Positions 1 to 7,539 are shown, counted from the stretch's first letter. The stretch: DNA of 11,411 nt from an uncultured Alistipes sp. (GCA_910586375.1 CAJUIE010000049.1:1-11411), one strand, 5' to 3'. Numbers and translations are program-made. Notes: generated from the letters alone by a model not told the origin.

Positions 1-1
1 G

Positions 2-403
2 CAGAAAGACATGATCAACGAATTTACCACCTCGGGTATCCATCGCGACGATCTGGTACTTCGCATCGGAGGTCTCCCACTGCGCAAATACGGCTCTCAG
101 GGACAGCAAAAATCATTTCTCATCGCCCTGAAGCTTGCCCAATATGCTGTTGTCGCCGAAGCGTGCAACGAGAAACCGGTGCTGCTGCTGGACGATCTCT
201 TCGACAAGCTCGACGCTGGGCGCGTGGCGCACTTGATCCAGCTGGTGGGAAACGAATGTTTCGGCCAGATATTCATCACCGACTGCAACTCCACACGGCT
301 CAAAACCATTCTCGACAAGGCCGGAAGTGAATATGCTCTCTTCACGGTGGCCAACGGCGAGGTCTCCCCGGTAAATGCTGCGGATGAATCCAAAGAGGCA
401 TGA
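2..403 (+). CDS. recF: DNA replication and repair protein RecF, C-terminal part
   Basis: RecF is an SMC/ABC-type ATPase that binds gapped DNA and, with RecO and RecR, loads RecA at single-strand gaps. Only the last 133 codons are present; the reading frame is open to the left edge, so the ATG at 11 is internal and not the start. Visible landmarks are the ABC signature around codons 92-115 (GSQGQQKS), the Walker B and D-loop stretch at about 181-213 (LLLDDLFDKLD), and the H-switch region near 270-290 (FITDCN). The order and spacing match the RecF C-terminus. The stop overlaps the start of the next gene by ATGA (400-403), which suggests translational coupling. I am confident of the family; nothing can be said of the ATP-binding N-terminal half. 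Confidence 0.95.
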   Translation, partial: QKDMINEFTTSGIHRDDLVLRIGGLPLRKYGSQGQQKSFLIALKLAQYAVVAEACNEKPVLLLDDLFDKLDAGRVAHLIQLVGNECFGQIFITDCNSTRLKTILDKAGSEYALFTVANGEVSPVNAADESKEA

Positions 404-690
404 GACGCACGAAAACCATATTGATGGGCGACCTCCTGGAGGAGTTCTTCCACCGTCCCTACATTGCGGCGAAAGTCGCCGAGGGAAAACTTCCCGACAC
501 ATGGCGTGCCATCGTAGGCGACCGGGCTGCGGAACTGACAACTCAACTGCGGCTCGAAAATCGCATTCTCCACGTGAGGATACAATCAAGCGTGCTGCGA
601 CAGGAGCTCTTCTACCAGCGAGAAGCTCTCAAGGAACAGATCAACCGCCGAGCAGGCATACAACTGGTCAATGCAGTAATCATCCGCTAA
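400..690 (+). CDS. DUF721 / DciA-like protein
   Basis: A 96-residue basic protein of the DUF721 family. Family knowledge: DciA is the ancestral loader of the replicative helicase DnaB in bacteria without DnaC/DnaI, and DUF721 genes commonly sit beside recF, dnaA or gyrB. Visible features are the helical N-terminus (GDLLEEFF, 10-17), the conserved tryptophan in the DTWRAIVG segment (33-40), and the KH-like core with the LHVRIQSSVLRQEL motif (58-70). The protein is short and consists essentially of the KH-like core, without the long disordered tail of proteobacterial DciA. It overlaps recF by four bases. The helicase-loading role is inferred from the family and has not been shown for this short form. 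The next gene starts 25 bases downstream with no terminator between. Confidence 0.88.
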   Translation: MRRTKTILMGDLLEEFFHRPYIAAKVAEGKLPDTWRAIVGDRAAELTTQLRLENRILHVRIQSSVLRQELFYQREALKEQINRRAGIQLVNAVIIR

Positions 691-714
691 AGAAAAAAGT
701 TAAACCGAACCATC

Positions 715-1146
715 ATGAAAAATCTTACCAGAATCGCTCTCGCCCTGCTGCTGACGACATTCACCGCGGGATGTTGCCACTGCCGCTCCTACCAGAAAAA
801 AACACAGCGCCCATTGACGGGCACCACGTGGCAACTCATCCAGTTGGGCGGCCAGAGTATCCGACCCGAAGAGGGCAAATTCGTCGTCACATTCTCAGTC
901 GAAAAAAACCGCATGACGGGCCGAGGCGCCTGCAACAGACTCAGTGGCAGCTTCCAGACAGACAACAAGCGTATGTTGCGCATCGACGACATCGCCTCAA
1001 CCCGCATGACCTGCCCCGACATCGGGCAGGAGCAGGCATTCCTCCGAGCTCTCCAATCGACAACCCACTACGACATGGACGGGCCGATGCTGCTGCTGCT
1101 CTCCGACGGCGAGCTGCGGGCCGTATTCCAGGCGCTGGACGAATAA
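715..1146 (+). CDS. META/HslJ-domain lipoprotein
   Basis: A 143-residue protein with a lipoprotein signal peptide: a basic N-terminus, a hydrophobic stretch and a lipobox ending TAGC, so lipidation at Cys20 is expected. Residues 31-142 form one META domain of the HslJ type. Landmarks are LTGTTWQL near 34-41, the conserved GRGACNRLSGSF block at 69-80, and STRMTCP at 95-101. In E. coli, HslJ is linked to heat and novobiocin resistance, but the biochemical role of META domains is not settled. The residues after Cys20 (CHCRSYQKK) lack the acidic surface-export signal of many Bacteroidota lipoproteins, so a periplasm-facing location is more likely; that is inference. It lies 24 bases after the DUF721 gene and has no clear promoter, so it may be the last gene of that unit. 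Two hairpins follow it. Confidence 0.9.
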   Translation: MKNLTRIALALLLTTFTAGCCHCRSYQKKTQRPLTGTTWQLIQLGGQSIRPEEGKFVVTFSVEKNRMTGRGACNRLSGSFQTDNKRMLRIDDIASTRMTCPDIGQEQAFLRALQSTTHYDMDGPMLLLLSDGELRAVFQALDE

Positions 1147-1193
1147 CCGAACCGCCTAAAATCAGCCACAACGCAGGCGGATCGCTGCTGAAT

Positions 1194-1215
1194 AGGGCTG
1201 CAAGCCCTTTTCCTT
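1194..1215 (+). terminator. Hairpin with T-rich tail after the META lipoprotein gene
   Basis: AGGGCT (1194-1199) and AGCCCT (1203-1208) form a 6-bp stem with loop GCA, followed by TTTCCTT. This is a plausible weak intrinsic terminator for the plus-strand genes. It lies just before the stronger shared hairpin at 1226-1257. Confidence 0.5.
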
Positions 1216-1225
1216 ACTGCACGAA

Positions 1226-1257
1226 AAAGCCGCCCCTCTGCTCCGAGGGGCGGCTTT
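1226..1257. terminator. Bidirectional terminator between the convergent META lipoprotein and mdh genes
   Basis: A perfect 13-bp stem (1226-1238 with 1245-1257; core GCCGCCCCTC/GAGGGGCGGC) with a 6-base loop TGCTCC. On the minus strand the stem runs into five T residues, so it should be a strong terminator for mdh, whose stop codon is 25 bases upstream. On the plus strand the tail is only TTTCGC, making it a weaker backup there. Confidence 0.85.
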
Positions 1258-1281
1258 CGCATACCGGACCGACACACCCGA

Positions 1282-2280
1282 TCACTTCAGATGCGGATTG
1301 AGCGAGCGCCACTCCTCAACGGGAGGGATGATACCCATCGAAACCACCTCATCGCGCAACTTGCAAAGGTGCTTATAACTCTCAGTAAGGGAGGCATGCT
1401 CCTCGGGCGTGCCCTGCACGTTCTTATAAGCGACGCCCTCCTTCGTGATTTCGCTCTCCATGGCCATGAGGATGTGGCGGAACTCGTCGTTATGGACATA
1501 AACGCCGGCTGGATAAGTGAAGGCCTTGCCCCCCATCGCCGCAGCAATCATACAAATCGAAAGATAGGCCGGACTCTGGAACGACGAACGTCCCCGCAGG
1601 TCGATGATGTGTTTACCACCCTGGATAACGCGCTGCTGCAACTCATGCCAGTCGGTCTCGGGCATCTCGTGGCCGATAAGCTCCGAGAGCTTGCGCCCCG
1701 CAACCAAAGTCGTCGAGGCAAAAACGGCCATCTGCTCGCCGTGGCCCCCATAAGTGCGGCAGTTGCGAACTTCATCAGGCGAAATCTTGAAATACCGGGC
1801 CAGCTCAGAGCGCAAACGTGTGGAGTCGAGTGCCGCGAGGGTCGAGAGGCGCGACGGCCGGATACCCGAATGAATAAGTGTCACCAAACCCGTTATATCG
1901 GCGGGATTGAAGACGATGACGACATGCTTTACGTCGGGGCAATAAGCACGGATATTCTTGCCTAACTCAGCGGCGATCTCGGTATTGCCCTTCAGCAAGT
2001 CCTCACGCGTCATGCCGGCCTTACGGGCAGCACCGCCCGACGAGACGACATAAGCGGCACCGGTCAAAGCCTCGCGAATGTCGGTCGTCCACGTGAGGTT
2101 CACACCCTCAAATGCACAGTGGTAAAGCTCCTCGGCGACACCTTCAAGTGCCGGACCATAAGGGTCGTAAAGGCAGATGTTGGGCGTCAGGCCCATCATC
2201 ATGGCCGTCTGGGCCATGTTCGAACCGATCATGCCAGCCGCACCGACGATCGTCAGTTTTTCGTGGGTAACAAATTCCAT
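1282..2280 (-). CDS. mdh: NAD-dependent malate dehydrogenase
   Basis: A 332-residue member of the LDH/MDH family; it interconverts malate and oxaloacetate with NAD(H) in the cytoplasm. The Rossmann motif is GAAGMIG at 13-19, and Asp39 at the end of the second strand fits NAD rather than NADP. The substrate-loop arginines are visible in GAARKAGMTRED (Arg86, Arg92), NPAD is at 125-128, and the catalytic set is Asp152, Arg155 and His180 (in GGHGEQM). Arg at 86 (ARK) fits malate rather than lactate as substrate. With the fumarase upstream on the same strand it would supply the oxaloacetate-malate-fumarate-succinate route of anaerobic Bacteroidales. No TAnnTTTG promoter is visible in the gap before its start. 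It ends at a strong hairpin terminator. Confidence 0.96.
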   Translation of the reverse strand: MEFVTHEKLTIVGAAGMIGSNMAQTAMMMGLTPNICLYDPYGPALEGVAEELYHCAFEGVNLTWTTDIREALTGAAYVVSSGGAARKAGMTREDLLKGNTEIAAELGKNIRAYCPDVKHVVIVFNPADITGLVTLIHSGIRPSRLSTLAALDSTRLRSELARYFKISPDEVRNCRTYGGHGEQMAVFASTTLVAGRKLSELIGHEMPETDWHELQQRVIQGGKHIIDLRGRSSFQSPAYLSICMIAAAMGGKAFTYPAGVYVHNDEFRHILMAMESEITKEGVAYKNVQGTPEEHASLTESYKHLCKLRDEVVSMGIIPPVEEWRSLNPHLK

Positions 2281-2452
2281 AATTCTACGTTTTTTTTATC
2301 TGTTTTTGAATCGTTGCATGAACAGGCTTTTCGGCCATGCCTCTTTTGCGGCATTCCGGCCCTTGGGGCCGTGCAAGCCTCCGCAGCCGGGAGTTTCGGC
2401 TCGCAACCATGTTGCTGCGGCCCGCTGGCTTCGCCCCCCCCCTAAAAATCCC
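2281..2452. other. Structured intergenic region between recR and mdh
   Basis: This 172-base gap holds no convincing gene. It is dense in inverted repeats: GCATG/CATGC (2316-2320 with 2336-2340), ATGCC/GGCAT (2337-2341 with 2350-2354), CGGCCC/GGGCCG with a 3-base loop (2357-2371), and a nested set at 2381-2420 that can fold as a three-way junction. It also has an uninterrupted run of nine C residues (2434-2442). None of the hairpins is followed by a T-run on the minus strand, so a standard intrinsic terminator for recR is not evident. Possible readings are a repetitive extragenic element, a factor-dependent terminator region, or part of the mdh leader. Confidence 0.5.
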
Positions 2453-3049
2453 TTACTCCATTTCGCGGCGGTTAATCAGCGCATGCGTGATTGTCAATGC
2501 GTCGACATACTCCAGTTCGTCACCAAAGCCAATGCCCCGGGCGATGGAGGTGATCTTCACACCGGGATATTGCCGTAGGCGGTTCATCAGGTAGAAAAGC
2601 GTCGTTTCGCCCTCCACGGAGGTCGAAATCGCAAGGATCACCTCCCGGATGCCGCCTCGGTCGAGGCGCTCGCACAAAAGATCAATCTTCAGGTCAGAGG
2701 GAGCTATGCCCTGCATGGGCGAAATAACACCGCCCAAGACGTGGTAGAGGCCTCTGTATTGCCGCGTGTTCTCGATCGACAGCACATCGGCCACCTGCTC
2801 GACAACACACACCGTCCCGTGGTCACGCTCGCGGTCGGCGCAGATCGGACAGAGAGGATCGTCGGAGAGGTTATTGCACTGCGAACAATACTTCACATCG
2901 CGGCGGAAGCGATCGATGCTGCGTGTCATTTCACCTACAGCCTCGGGCTCCATGCGCAGCAAGTGCATAGCCAACCGCAAGGCCGTACGGCTCCCCACAC
3001 CGGGCAACCGCGACAGCTCGCCCACAACATCCTGCAAGAGTTTCGACAT
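2453..3049 (-). CDS. recR: Recombination protein RecR
   Basis: A 198-residue protein of normal RecR length. RecR forms a ring-shaped DNA clamp that, with RecO and RecF, promotes RecA loading at gaps. Domains in order: helix-hairpin-helix at about 10-25 (LSRLPGVGSRTA), a zinc finger with Cys55, Cys58, Cys67 and Cys70, a TOPRIM domain from about 78 (CVVEQVADVL, with Glu84), and the C-terminal conserved segment IARGIGFGDELEYVD at 169-183. Its ATG overlaps the stop of the upstream TPR-SH3 gene by one base (TGATG, 3047-3051), so translation is probably coupled. A recF fragment at the left end of the same window means two parts of the RecFOR pathway lie within about 3 kb, on opposite strands. Confidence 0.96.
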   Translation of the reverse strand: MSKLLQDVVGELSRLPGVGSRTALRLAMHLLRMEPEAVGEMTRSIDRFRRDVKYCSQCNNLSDDPLCPICADRERDHGTVCVVEQVADVLSIENTRQYRGLYHVLGGVISPMQGIAPSDLKIDLLCERLDRGGIREVILAISTSVEGETTLFYLMNRLRQYPGVKITSIARGIGFGDELEYVDALTITHALINRREME

Positions 3050-3879
3050 CAGACAACCTCGATTTTACGCGTTTCGATCCAGCCCTTCTTGCCGTCGCCG
3101 ATGACAATCTCGCACCAGTCATCCAGACGTTCGACGATGCGAACCGACGTTCCCTCGTGCAACAGGAAGAGGTCCGTGGCCGATCGGTCTGGCGAGCTCT
3201 TCACAGCCGCCGAGGCGGACATGACCACGGCCTGCGTCCTATCGAGCGCCTCCCGGCGCCCAGCCGCTGCACACCACGTAGCCACGGCAAAGAACACGGT
3301 CGCCAGAAGCGTGCCATAAAAACCCACCTTGCGCCACGACAACTGCCGGGCAAGCAGGTAGACAAGGCAGAAGGTCAGCGCCGCAGCCAGCAGCACGAGC
3401 GAAAATACGGTCCAGGCTGTACTGCTCATCGTATGGCGCAAGGCCCCCAGCCAGACGACGACGAAAAATCGGGGTATCTCCTCGATGCGGTCCTTTGTCC
3501 GGGCCTGAGCTACATCCAGATTGTGACGGATGTCCTCATTACCGGGAGCCAGACGCAGCGCCCGCCGATAATAAAGGATGGCTTCGCCCAACCGCTCCTC
3601 CTTAAAACAAGCGTTGGCGAGGTTATAATAAAGTTTGACCGACGAAAAACCCTGATCGACAAGTTTCCGATAAGTCGCCGCAGCCGTCTGGAAATCCCCA
3701 TTGAGGTAGGCCGTGTTGGCCTGATCCCACAAAGCATCGGTCGTAGTTATAGGCACGGCAAGCGCACTCCCGGTATCCGGAGCAGCCACCGTATCGGCCC
3801 CCACAAGCCCCTCCTGAGCCCGGAGCCATCCGGCGCAAAGAAGCGCGACGACAAAGAATCCGATCTGTAAAATTCGCAT
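3049..3879 (-). CDS. batE: BatE-like TPR and SH3-domain membrane protein
   Basis: A 276-residue exported membrane protein. It starts at the ATG at 3879, which gives a clean signal sequence (MRILQIGFFVVALLCAGW) and leaves a 4-base gap after batD; an upstream ATG in the same frame (3942) would overlap batD by about 60 bases and lacks a signal. Domains: signal peptide 1-22, TPR repeats at about 49-113 (with the typical YYNLANACFKEERLGEAILYY pattern, here quoted in part as YNLANACFK), two transmembrane segments at about 155-177 and 187-205, and a bacterial SH3 domain at about 213-276 ending in GWIETRKIEVV. This matches the architecture of BatE from the Bacteroides aerotolerance locus. The molecular role of Bat proteins is unclear; they have been tied to oxygen or envelope stress tolerance. 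It follows batD and precedes recR in one tight run. Confidence 0.85.
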   Translation of the reverse strand: MRILQIGFFVVALLCAGWLRAQEGLVGADTVAAPDTGSALAVPITTTDALWDQANTAYLNGDFQTAAATYRKLVDQGFSSVKLYYNLANACFKEERLGEAILYYRRALRLAPGNEDIRHNLDVAQARTKDRIEEIPRFFVVVWLGALRHTMSSTAWTVFSLVLLAAALTFCLVYLLARQLSWRKVGFYGTLLATVFFAVATWCAAAGRREALDRTQAVVMSASAAVKSSPDRSATDLFLLHEGTSVRIVERLDDWCEIVIGDGKKGWIETRKIEVV

Positions 3880-3883
3880 AAAC

Positions 3884-5740
3884 CTAACGTTTGATGACCG
3901 CCTCGATGTGCGACACGAAATCGACACCCTCGGCATAAACATCGCTCATACGGGCCGACGCAGCAGGCGAATACTGCGCCTCGTCACACAGGGTGATGAT
4001 TGACGAGAAACGCTGCGACTCCTCGACCGGAACCCCACGCCGGTGGAGCTCCTCGCGGACACTCTCCTTGGTGAGGTTGGCAACGGGGATATTGAACTTA
4101 TCGCTCATATAACCCCAGAGAGCGCGCAGCATCTCCTCATAAAAAGCGTGGCGATCCTGCTGCTCCATGAAGCGCCGGGCTGCACGGAACCGCTGCAGAG
4201 CAATCTTGTTGGCCCGACGTCCGCGCACAAGGGCCACATTCTGCGACTCGCGAATACGCTTACGCAGCCCGATATAAAGTCCTCCAAAAAGAGCCAGAAT
4301 GCCAGACAAGACCGCCCAGTAAAGGGCGCTGAAAAGAAGCGGTGCATGCTGCGACCGCAACTGCGCCGGCCCCAGCTTAATGAAGCGAATATCCTGCCCC
4401 AGGAGCCGCACTTCCTCCTTCGACATGCCACGGCCCGGCACAACAACCGTATCGCCCCCGCCCGCGGCATCGGGCACAACCTCAAGCGAAACAGCCCGCG
4501 TGCTTAACGTCTGATAAGCCATACGCCCCGGATCGAAATAGCTGAACTCCACAGGCTCGATGTCGAACGTACCATCGGCCCGGGCTATGAAAGGATATTC
4601 AAACTGACGATAGCCCGAAATGCCGGACGCCGAGGTGTCGATCGACTCAGTGGTTTTGACGTTGTACTGCTCGAACGAGCCGGGCAGCGTCAGGCGGGGA
4701 GCCTGCACGAAGGTCAGGTTACCCGTGCCGGAAATACGAACCGTATAGGTAGCAGCCGAATTGGCCGCTATACGCTCGGCAGGAAGCGTAGCGTCCATCG
4801 TGAAACGTCCCACGGCACCGCTGAAGCTCGCCGGAGCCCCCGCAGGCAACGGCTTGACCGTAACGTCGACACGCTGGCTCCGCACCTTACGCGGGACGTT
4901 GCGCACTTCATGTCCGCCGCCAAAAAAGGGATCGACCGGACGTCGGCTCCGGACCACAATCTGTGCCACTGCCGTAAGTTCGGCGGGATCAATCGTAAGC
5001 GTTCCGGCCTGCTGGGGGTAAAGCAGAAATTCGCGGGCCACGAGCGTCTCGTAAACCTTGCCATTGAACGTTTCACGCTGGCGCCGCACATTGTCGGTGT
5101 TGAGCTCCTGGGCCCAGAAACCGTTGAACGAAGGAAACTTGACGTCCTCATACCCCACCACGTTGACCCGTTCATAGAGTTTGAAAGTCACGCGCAGCGG
5201 CTCACCCTTATAAACCGACGTGCGCGACACGACAGCGCGCAACAGGATGTCATCCGGAGCAAGCTGGCCCTGACCGGCACCACGGCCCTCGTTTTGCGAC
5301 GCCTCCCCGCGGCCATTGTCTGTCCCCGGAGCTGCTGCGCCCCCCTCGTCGACTACTTCGATGGGAAGGGGCCGCGTGCGGTAAGTCGTACCGTCGACGG
5401 CGATTTCGGCCGAGCCGATCGTGACGTTGCCGGCCACCTGCGGCAGCAGCACGTAAGTAAAGGTATAATTGACGCTTTTGGTCATCGATCCGTTGATGAT
5501 CTGGATCGACGACCCCTGTGACACAGCCGGACCGGCCAACACGTCGAATCCCTCGAAATCGGGAGCCTGGAACGTCTCGTCGTCGGGCTTGGCATTGAGC
5601 GCAAATTCGACGCGAAACGCCTCGCCAAGCGCCACCACCAGCGGTGACGACGCCTCGAAGGTCACCTTCTCGGCGGCCTGGAGCGGCAAACACCCGATCG
5701 CACAAAGCAGGGCGAAAACTATTCTCGCAAAACCTTTCAT
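3884..5740 (-). CDS. batD: BatD-family membrane protein
   Basis: A 618-residue protein with a signal peptide (1-22, ending near LPLQAA), a long beta-rich periplasmic part, one transmembrane helix at about 467-491, and a cytoplasmic alpha-helical C-terminus of about 125 residues. Conserved BatD-type features include the GPAVSQGSS segment near 70-78, the SVYKGEPLRVTFKLYER stretch at 175-191 and the GTGNLTFVQAP strand near 338-348. A low-complexity Gly/Gln-rich linker (about 132-162) separates the first two beta domains. BatD normally works with the von Willebrand factor proteins BatA and BatB and a MoxR-type ATPase. Those genes are not here: the next gene upstream is fumarase, 49 bases away with no obvious terminator between. 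Family assignment is firm; function beyond stress tolerance is not established. Confidence 0.9.
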   Translation of the reverse strand: MKGFARIVFALLCAIGCLPLQAAEKVTFEASSPLVVALGEAFRVEFALNAKPDDETFQAPDFEGFDVLAGPAVSQGSSIQIINGSMTKSVNYTFTYVLLPQVAGNVTIGSAEIAVDGTTYRTRPLPIEVVDEGGAAAPGTDNGRGEASQNEGRGAGQGQLAPDDILLRAVVSRTSVYKGEPLRVTFKLYERVNVVGYEDVKFPSFNGFWAQELNTDNVRRQRETFNGKVYETLVAREFLLYPQQAGTLTIDPAELTAVAQIVVRSRRPVDPFFGGGHEVRNVPRKVRSQRVDVTVKPLPAGAPASFSGAVGRFTMDATLPAERIAANSAATYTVRISGTGNLTFVQAPRLTLPGSFEQYNVKTTESIDTSASGISGYRQFEYPFIARADGTFDIEPVEFSYFDPGRMAYQTLSTRAVSLEVVPDAAGGGDTVVVPGRGMSKEEVRLLGQDIRFIKLGPAQLRSQHAPLLFSALYWAVLSGILALFGGLYIGLRKRIRESQNVALVRGRRANKIALQRFRAARRFMEQQDRHAFYEEMLRALWGYMSDKFNIPVANLTKESVREELHRRGVPVEESQRFSSIITLCDEAQYSPAASARMSDVYAEGVDFVSHIEAVIKR

Positions 5741-5789
5741 CGAATCTACAACGTAATTCCTAAGCTATTATTTTCTCAATGAACGTTTT

Positions 5790-7403
5790 CTAATGCTTGA
5801 AATCGGCAAAGAAATCGTTGCCCTTGTCGTCGACGATGATGAACGCCGGGAAATCTTCGACATAGATTTTCCGCACGGCCTCCATGCCCAGTTCGGGGAA
5901 GTCGACAACCTCGACCGACTTGATTGAATTCTTGGCCAGGATGGCCGCCGGCCCACCGATCGAGCCGAGGTAAAAACCGCCATTGGCCTTGCAGGCATCG
6001 GTCACCTCCTGCGAGCGATTACCCTTGGCAACCATCACCAACGAACCGCCATGCTTCTGGAAAAGGTCAACATAAGGGTCCATACGCCCGGCCGTAGTGG
6101 GACCGAACGAACCCGAAGCCATGCCATCGGGCGTCTTGGCCGGTCCGGCATAATAAACCGGGTGTTTCTTGAAATACTCCGGCATGGGTTTACCTTCATC
6201 CAACATCTGTTTGATGCGGGCATGGGCGATGTCACGGGCTACAATCAGCGTGCCCTTGAGGTTCAGACGCGTCTTGATGGGATACCTGGTCAGAATCTCG
6301 CGCACCTTATCCATTCCCTCGTCGAGGTCAATATCTACAGCAGGCGACATAGCCGGCGCCTCCCTGGGCAGGAACCGTGCCGGATTCTTCTCCAGCTCCT
6401 CCAGGAAAATGCCCTCGGGTGTAATCTTAGCCTTGATGTTACGGTCGGCCGAGCAACTCACGCCGATAGCGACGGGGCACGAAGCGGCGTGACGCGGAGC
6501 GCGGATGACGCGCACGTCATGCACGAGGTACTTGCCGCCGAACTGGGCGCCGACGCCCGACTGCTGGCAGATCTTCAGCACCTTCTCCTCCCATTCGAGG
6601 TCACGGAAGCAGCGGCCCCCCTCGTTGCCCGACGTGGGCAGCTCGTCGAGGTAACCAGCCGACGCCTTCTTGACGGTCGAGAGACACATCTCGGCCGATG
6701 TGCCGCCGATGCAGAGGGCCAGATGGTAAGGCGGGCAGGCCGAGGTGCCGAGGTCCTTGATATGCTCGGTGATAAATTTGGTGAGCGACTCTTCGTTCAA
6801 GAGCGCCTTGGTCTGCTGGTAGAGGAACGTTTTGTTGGCCGAGCCCCCGCCCTTGGTAATGAAAAGGAACTCGTACTCCATGCCGGGCTTGCCGCCGTAG
6901 ATGTCGATCTGCGCAGGCAGGTTGGTACCGGAATTCTTCTCGTCGGTCATGGTGAAAGGCACGACCTGCGAATAACGCAGATTGCGCTCCTTATAAGTTT
7001 CATAAACACCGCGGGCGATGCACTCGGCATCATCGGCCCCAGTGAAGACATCCTCGCCTTTATGACCAATGCAGATGGCCGTGCCGGTGTCCTGGCAGGT
7101 AGGCAGCTCGCCCTCGGCCGACACGCACTGGTTGAGCAACATCGTATAAGCCACAAACTTGTCGTTGTCGGTAGCTTCGGGATCATCGAGGATGTCGCGC
7201 AACTTCTGCAGGTGGGCGGCGCGCAGGTAGAACGACACGTCGCTGTAGGCCGCCTTGGAGAGGAGTTCCAGACCGGCGGGGTCGACCTTCAGCATCTTGC
7301 GGCCGTCGCACTCGACAACTTTCACGTAATCCTTGGTCAGCAGACGATACTGCGTCTTGTCCTCCCCCACGGGGAATGGTTCTTGATAGATAAAATCGGC
7401 CAT
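5790..7403 (-). CDS. Fumarate hydratase class I, iron-sulfur type, single chain
   Basis: A 537-residue class I fumarase (FumA/FumB type) that interconverts fumarate and malate using an oxygen-sensitive [4Fe-4S] cluster. The N-terminal alpha domain covers about 45-325 and the C-terminal beta domain about 330-530, fused in one chain. The three cluster cysteines are visible: Cys103 in TCQDTG, Cys223 in SACPPYH and Cys317 in SCSADRN, at nearly the same positions as in E. coli FumA. The start is the ATG at 7403 (MADFIYQEP). An in-frame ATG at 7478 would lie inside the promoter and adds an unlikely extension. A strong promoter with an 11-bp inverted repeat lies upstream. In Bacteroidales this enzyme serves the reductive route from malate to succinate, together with the malate dehydrogenase encoded further along this strand. 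Other symbols used for this family are fumA and fumB; I do not choose between them. Confidence 0.96.
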   Translation of the reverse strand: MADFIYQEPFPVGEDKTQYRLLTKDYVKVVECDGRKMLKVDPAGLELLSKAAYSDVSFYLRAAHLQKLRDILDDPEATDNDKFVAYTMLLNQCVSAEGELPTCQDTGTAICIGHKGEDVFTGADDAECIARGVYETYKERNLRYSQVVPFTMTDEKNSGTNLPAQIDIYGGKPGMEYEFLFITKGGGSANKTFLYQQTKALLNEESLTKFITEHIKDLGTSACPPYHLALCIGGTSAEMCLSTVKKASAGYLDELPTSGNEGGRCFRDLEWEEKVLKICQQSGVGAQFGGKYLVHDVRVIRAPRHAASCPVAIGVSCSADRNIKAKITPEGIFLEELEKNPARFLPREAPAMSPAVDIDLDEGMDKVREILTRYPIKTRLNLKGTLIVARDIAHARIKQMLDEGKPMPEYFKKHPVYYAGPAKTPDGMASGSFGPTTAGRMDPYVDLFQKHGGSLVMVAKGNRSQEVTDACKANGGFYLGSIGGPAAILAKNSIKSVEVVDFPELGMEAVRKIYVEDFPAFIIVDDKGNDFFADFKH

Positions 7404-7440
7404 GACTGTTGTATTTATATAATATATGTTTGCGCGATTA

Positions 7441-7493
7441 ACCTCGCAAAAATACAAAAAACTCTCCGGATTGCGCAACTGGTTTTGCGAGGT
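7441..7493. repeat. Perfect 11-bp inverted repeat around the fumarase promoter
   Basis: ACCTCGCAAAA (7441-7451) and TTTTGCGAGGT (7483-7493) are exact reverse complements separated by 31 bases. The left arm covers part of the -7 element and the predicted transcription start; the right arm lies just upstream of the -33 element. The spacing brackets the promoter core, which fits a two-site operator, but no regulator is known from this window. Confidence 0.7.
7447..7478 (-). promoter_or_regulatory. Bacteroidota-type promoter of the fumarase gene
   Basis: On the minus strand TTG (7478-7476), 21 bases, then TATTTTTG (7454-7447) match the Bacteroidota consensus of TTG at -33 and TAnnTTTG at -7. The predicted start near 7441 gives a leader of about 38 bases to the ATG at 7403, which supports that start codon. 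The -33 triplet is inside the palindrome TTGCGCAA (7471-7478). Confidence 0.75.
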
Positions 7494-7539
7494 ACTGTTA
7501 TTTTTTTCACAAAAAGCATATTTATTGAAATAATTTAAT

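Noticed and set aside
375..1301. A 308-codon plus-strand frame across the DUF721 and META genes
   Set aside because: It overlaps two recognised genes in another frame and runs on into the terminator; composition is low-complexity Arg/Pro/His-rich.
2177..2594. Plus-strand frames across the recR-mdh gap
   Set aside because: They overlap the ends of both minus-strand genes, have no motif, and are explained by the inverted repeats and GC-rich composition.
5749..5779. Possible promoter for batD on the minus strand (TTG, 21 bases, TACGTTG)
   Set aside because: The -7 element misses one T and would start transcription almost at the batD ATG. Readthrough from fumarase explains expression as well.
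6051..7538. A 495-codon open frame on the plus strand opposite fumarase
   Set aside because: It lies wholly antisense to a firmly identified fumarase, has no family motifs, and runs through the fumarase promoter. Long antisense frames are expected in GC-rich genes with biased third positions.
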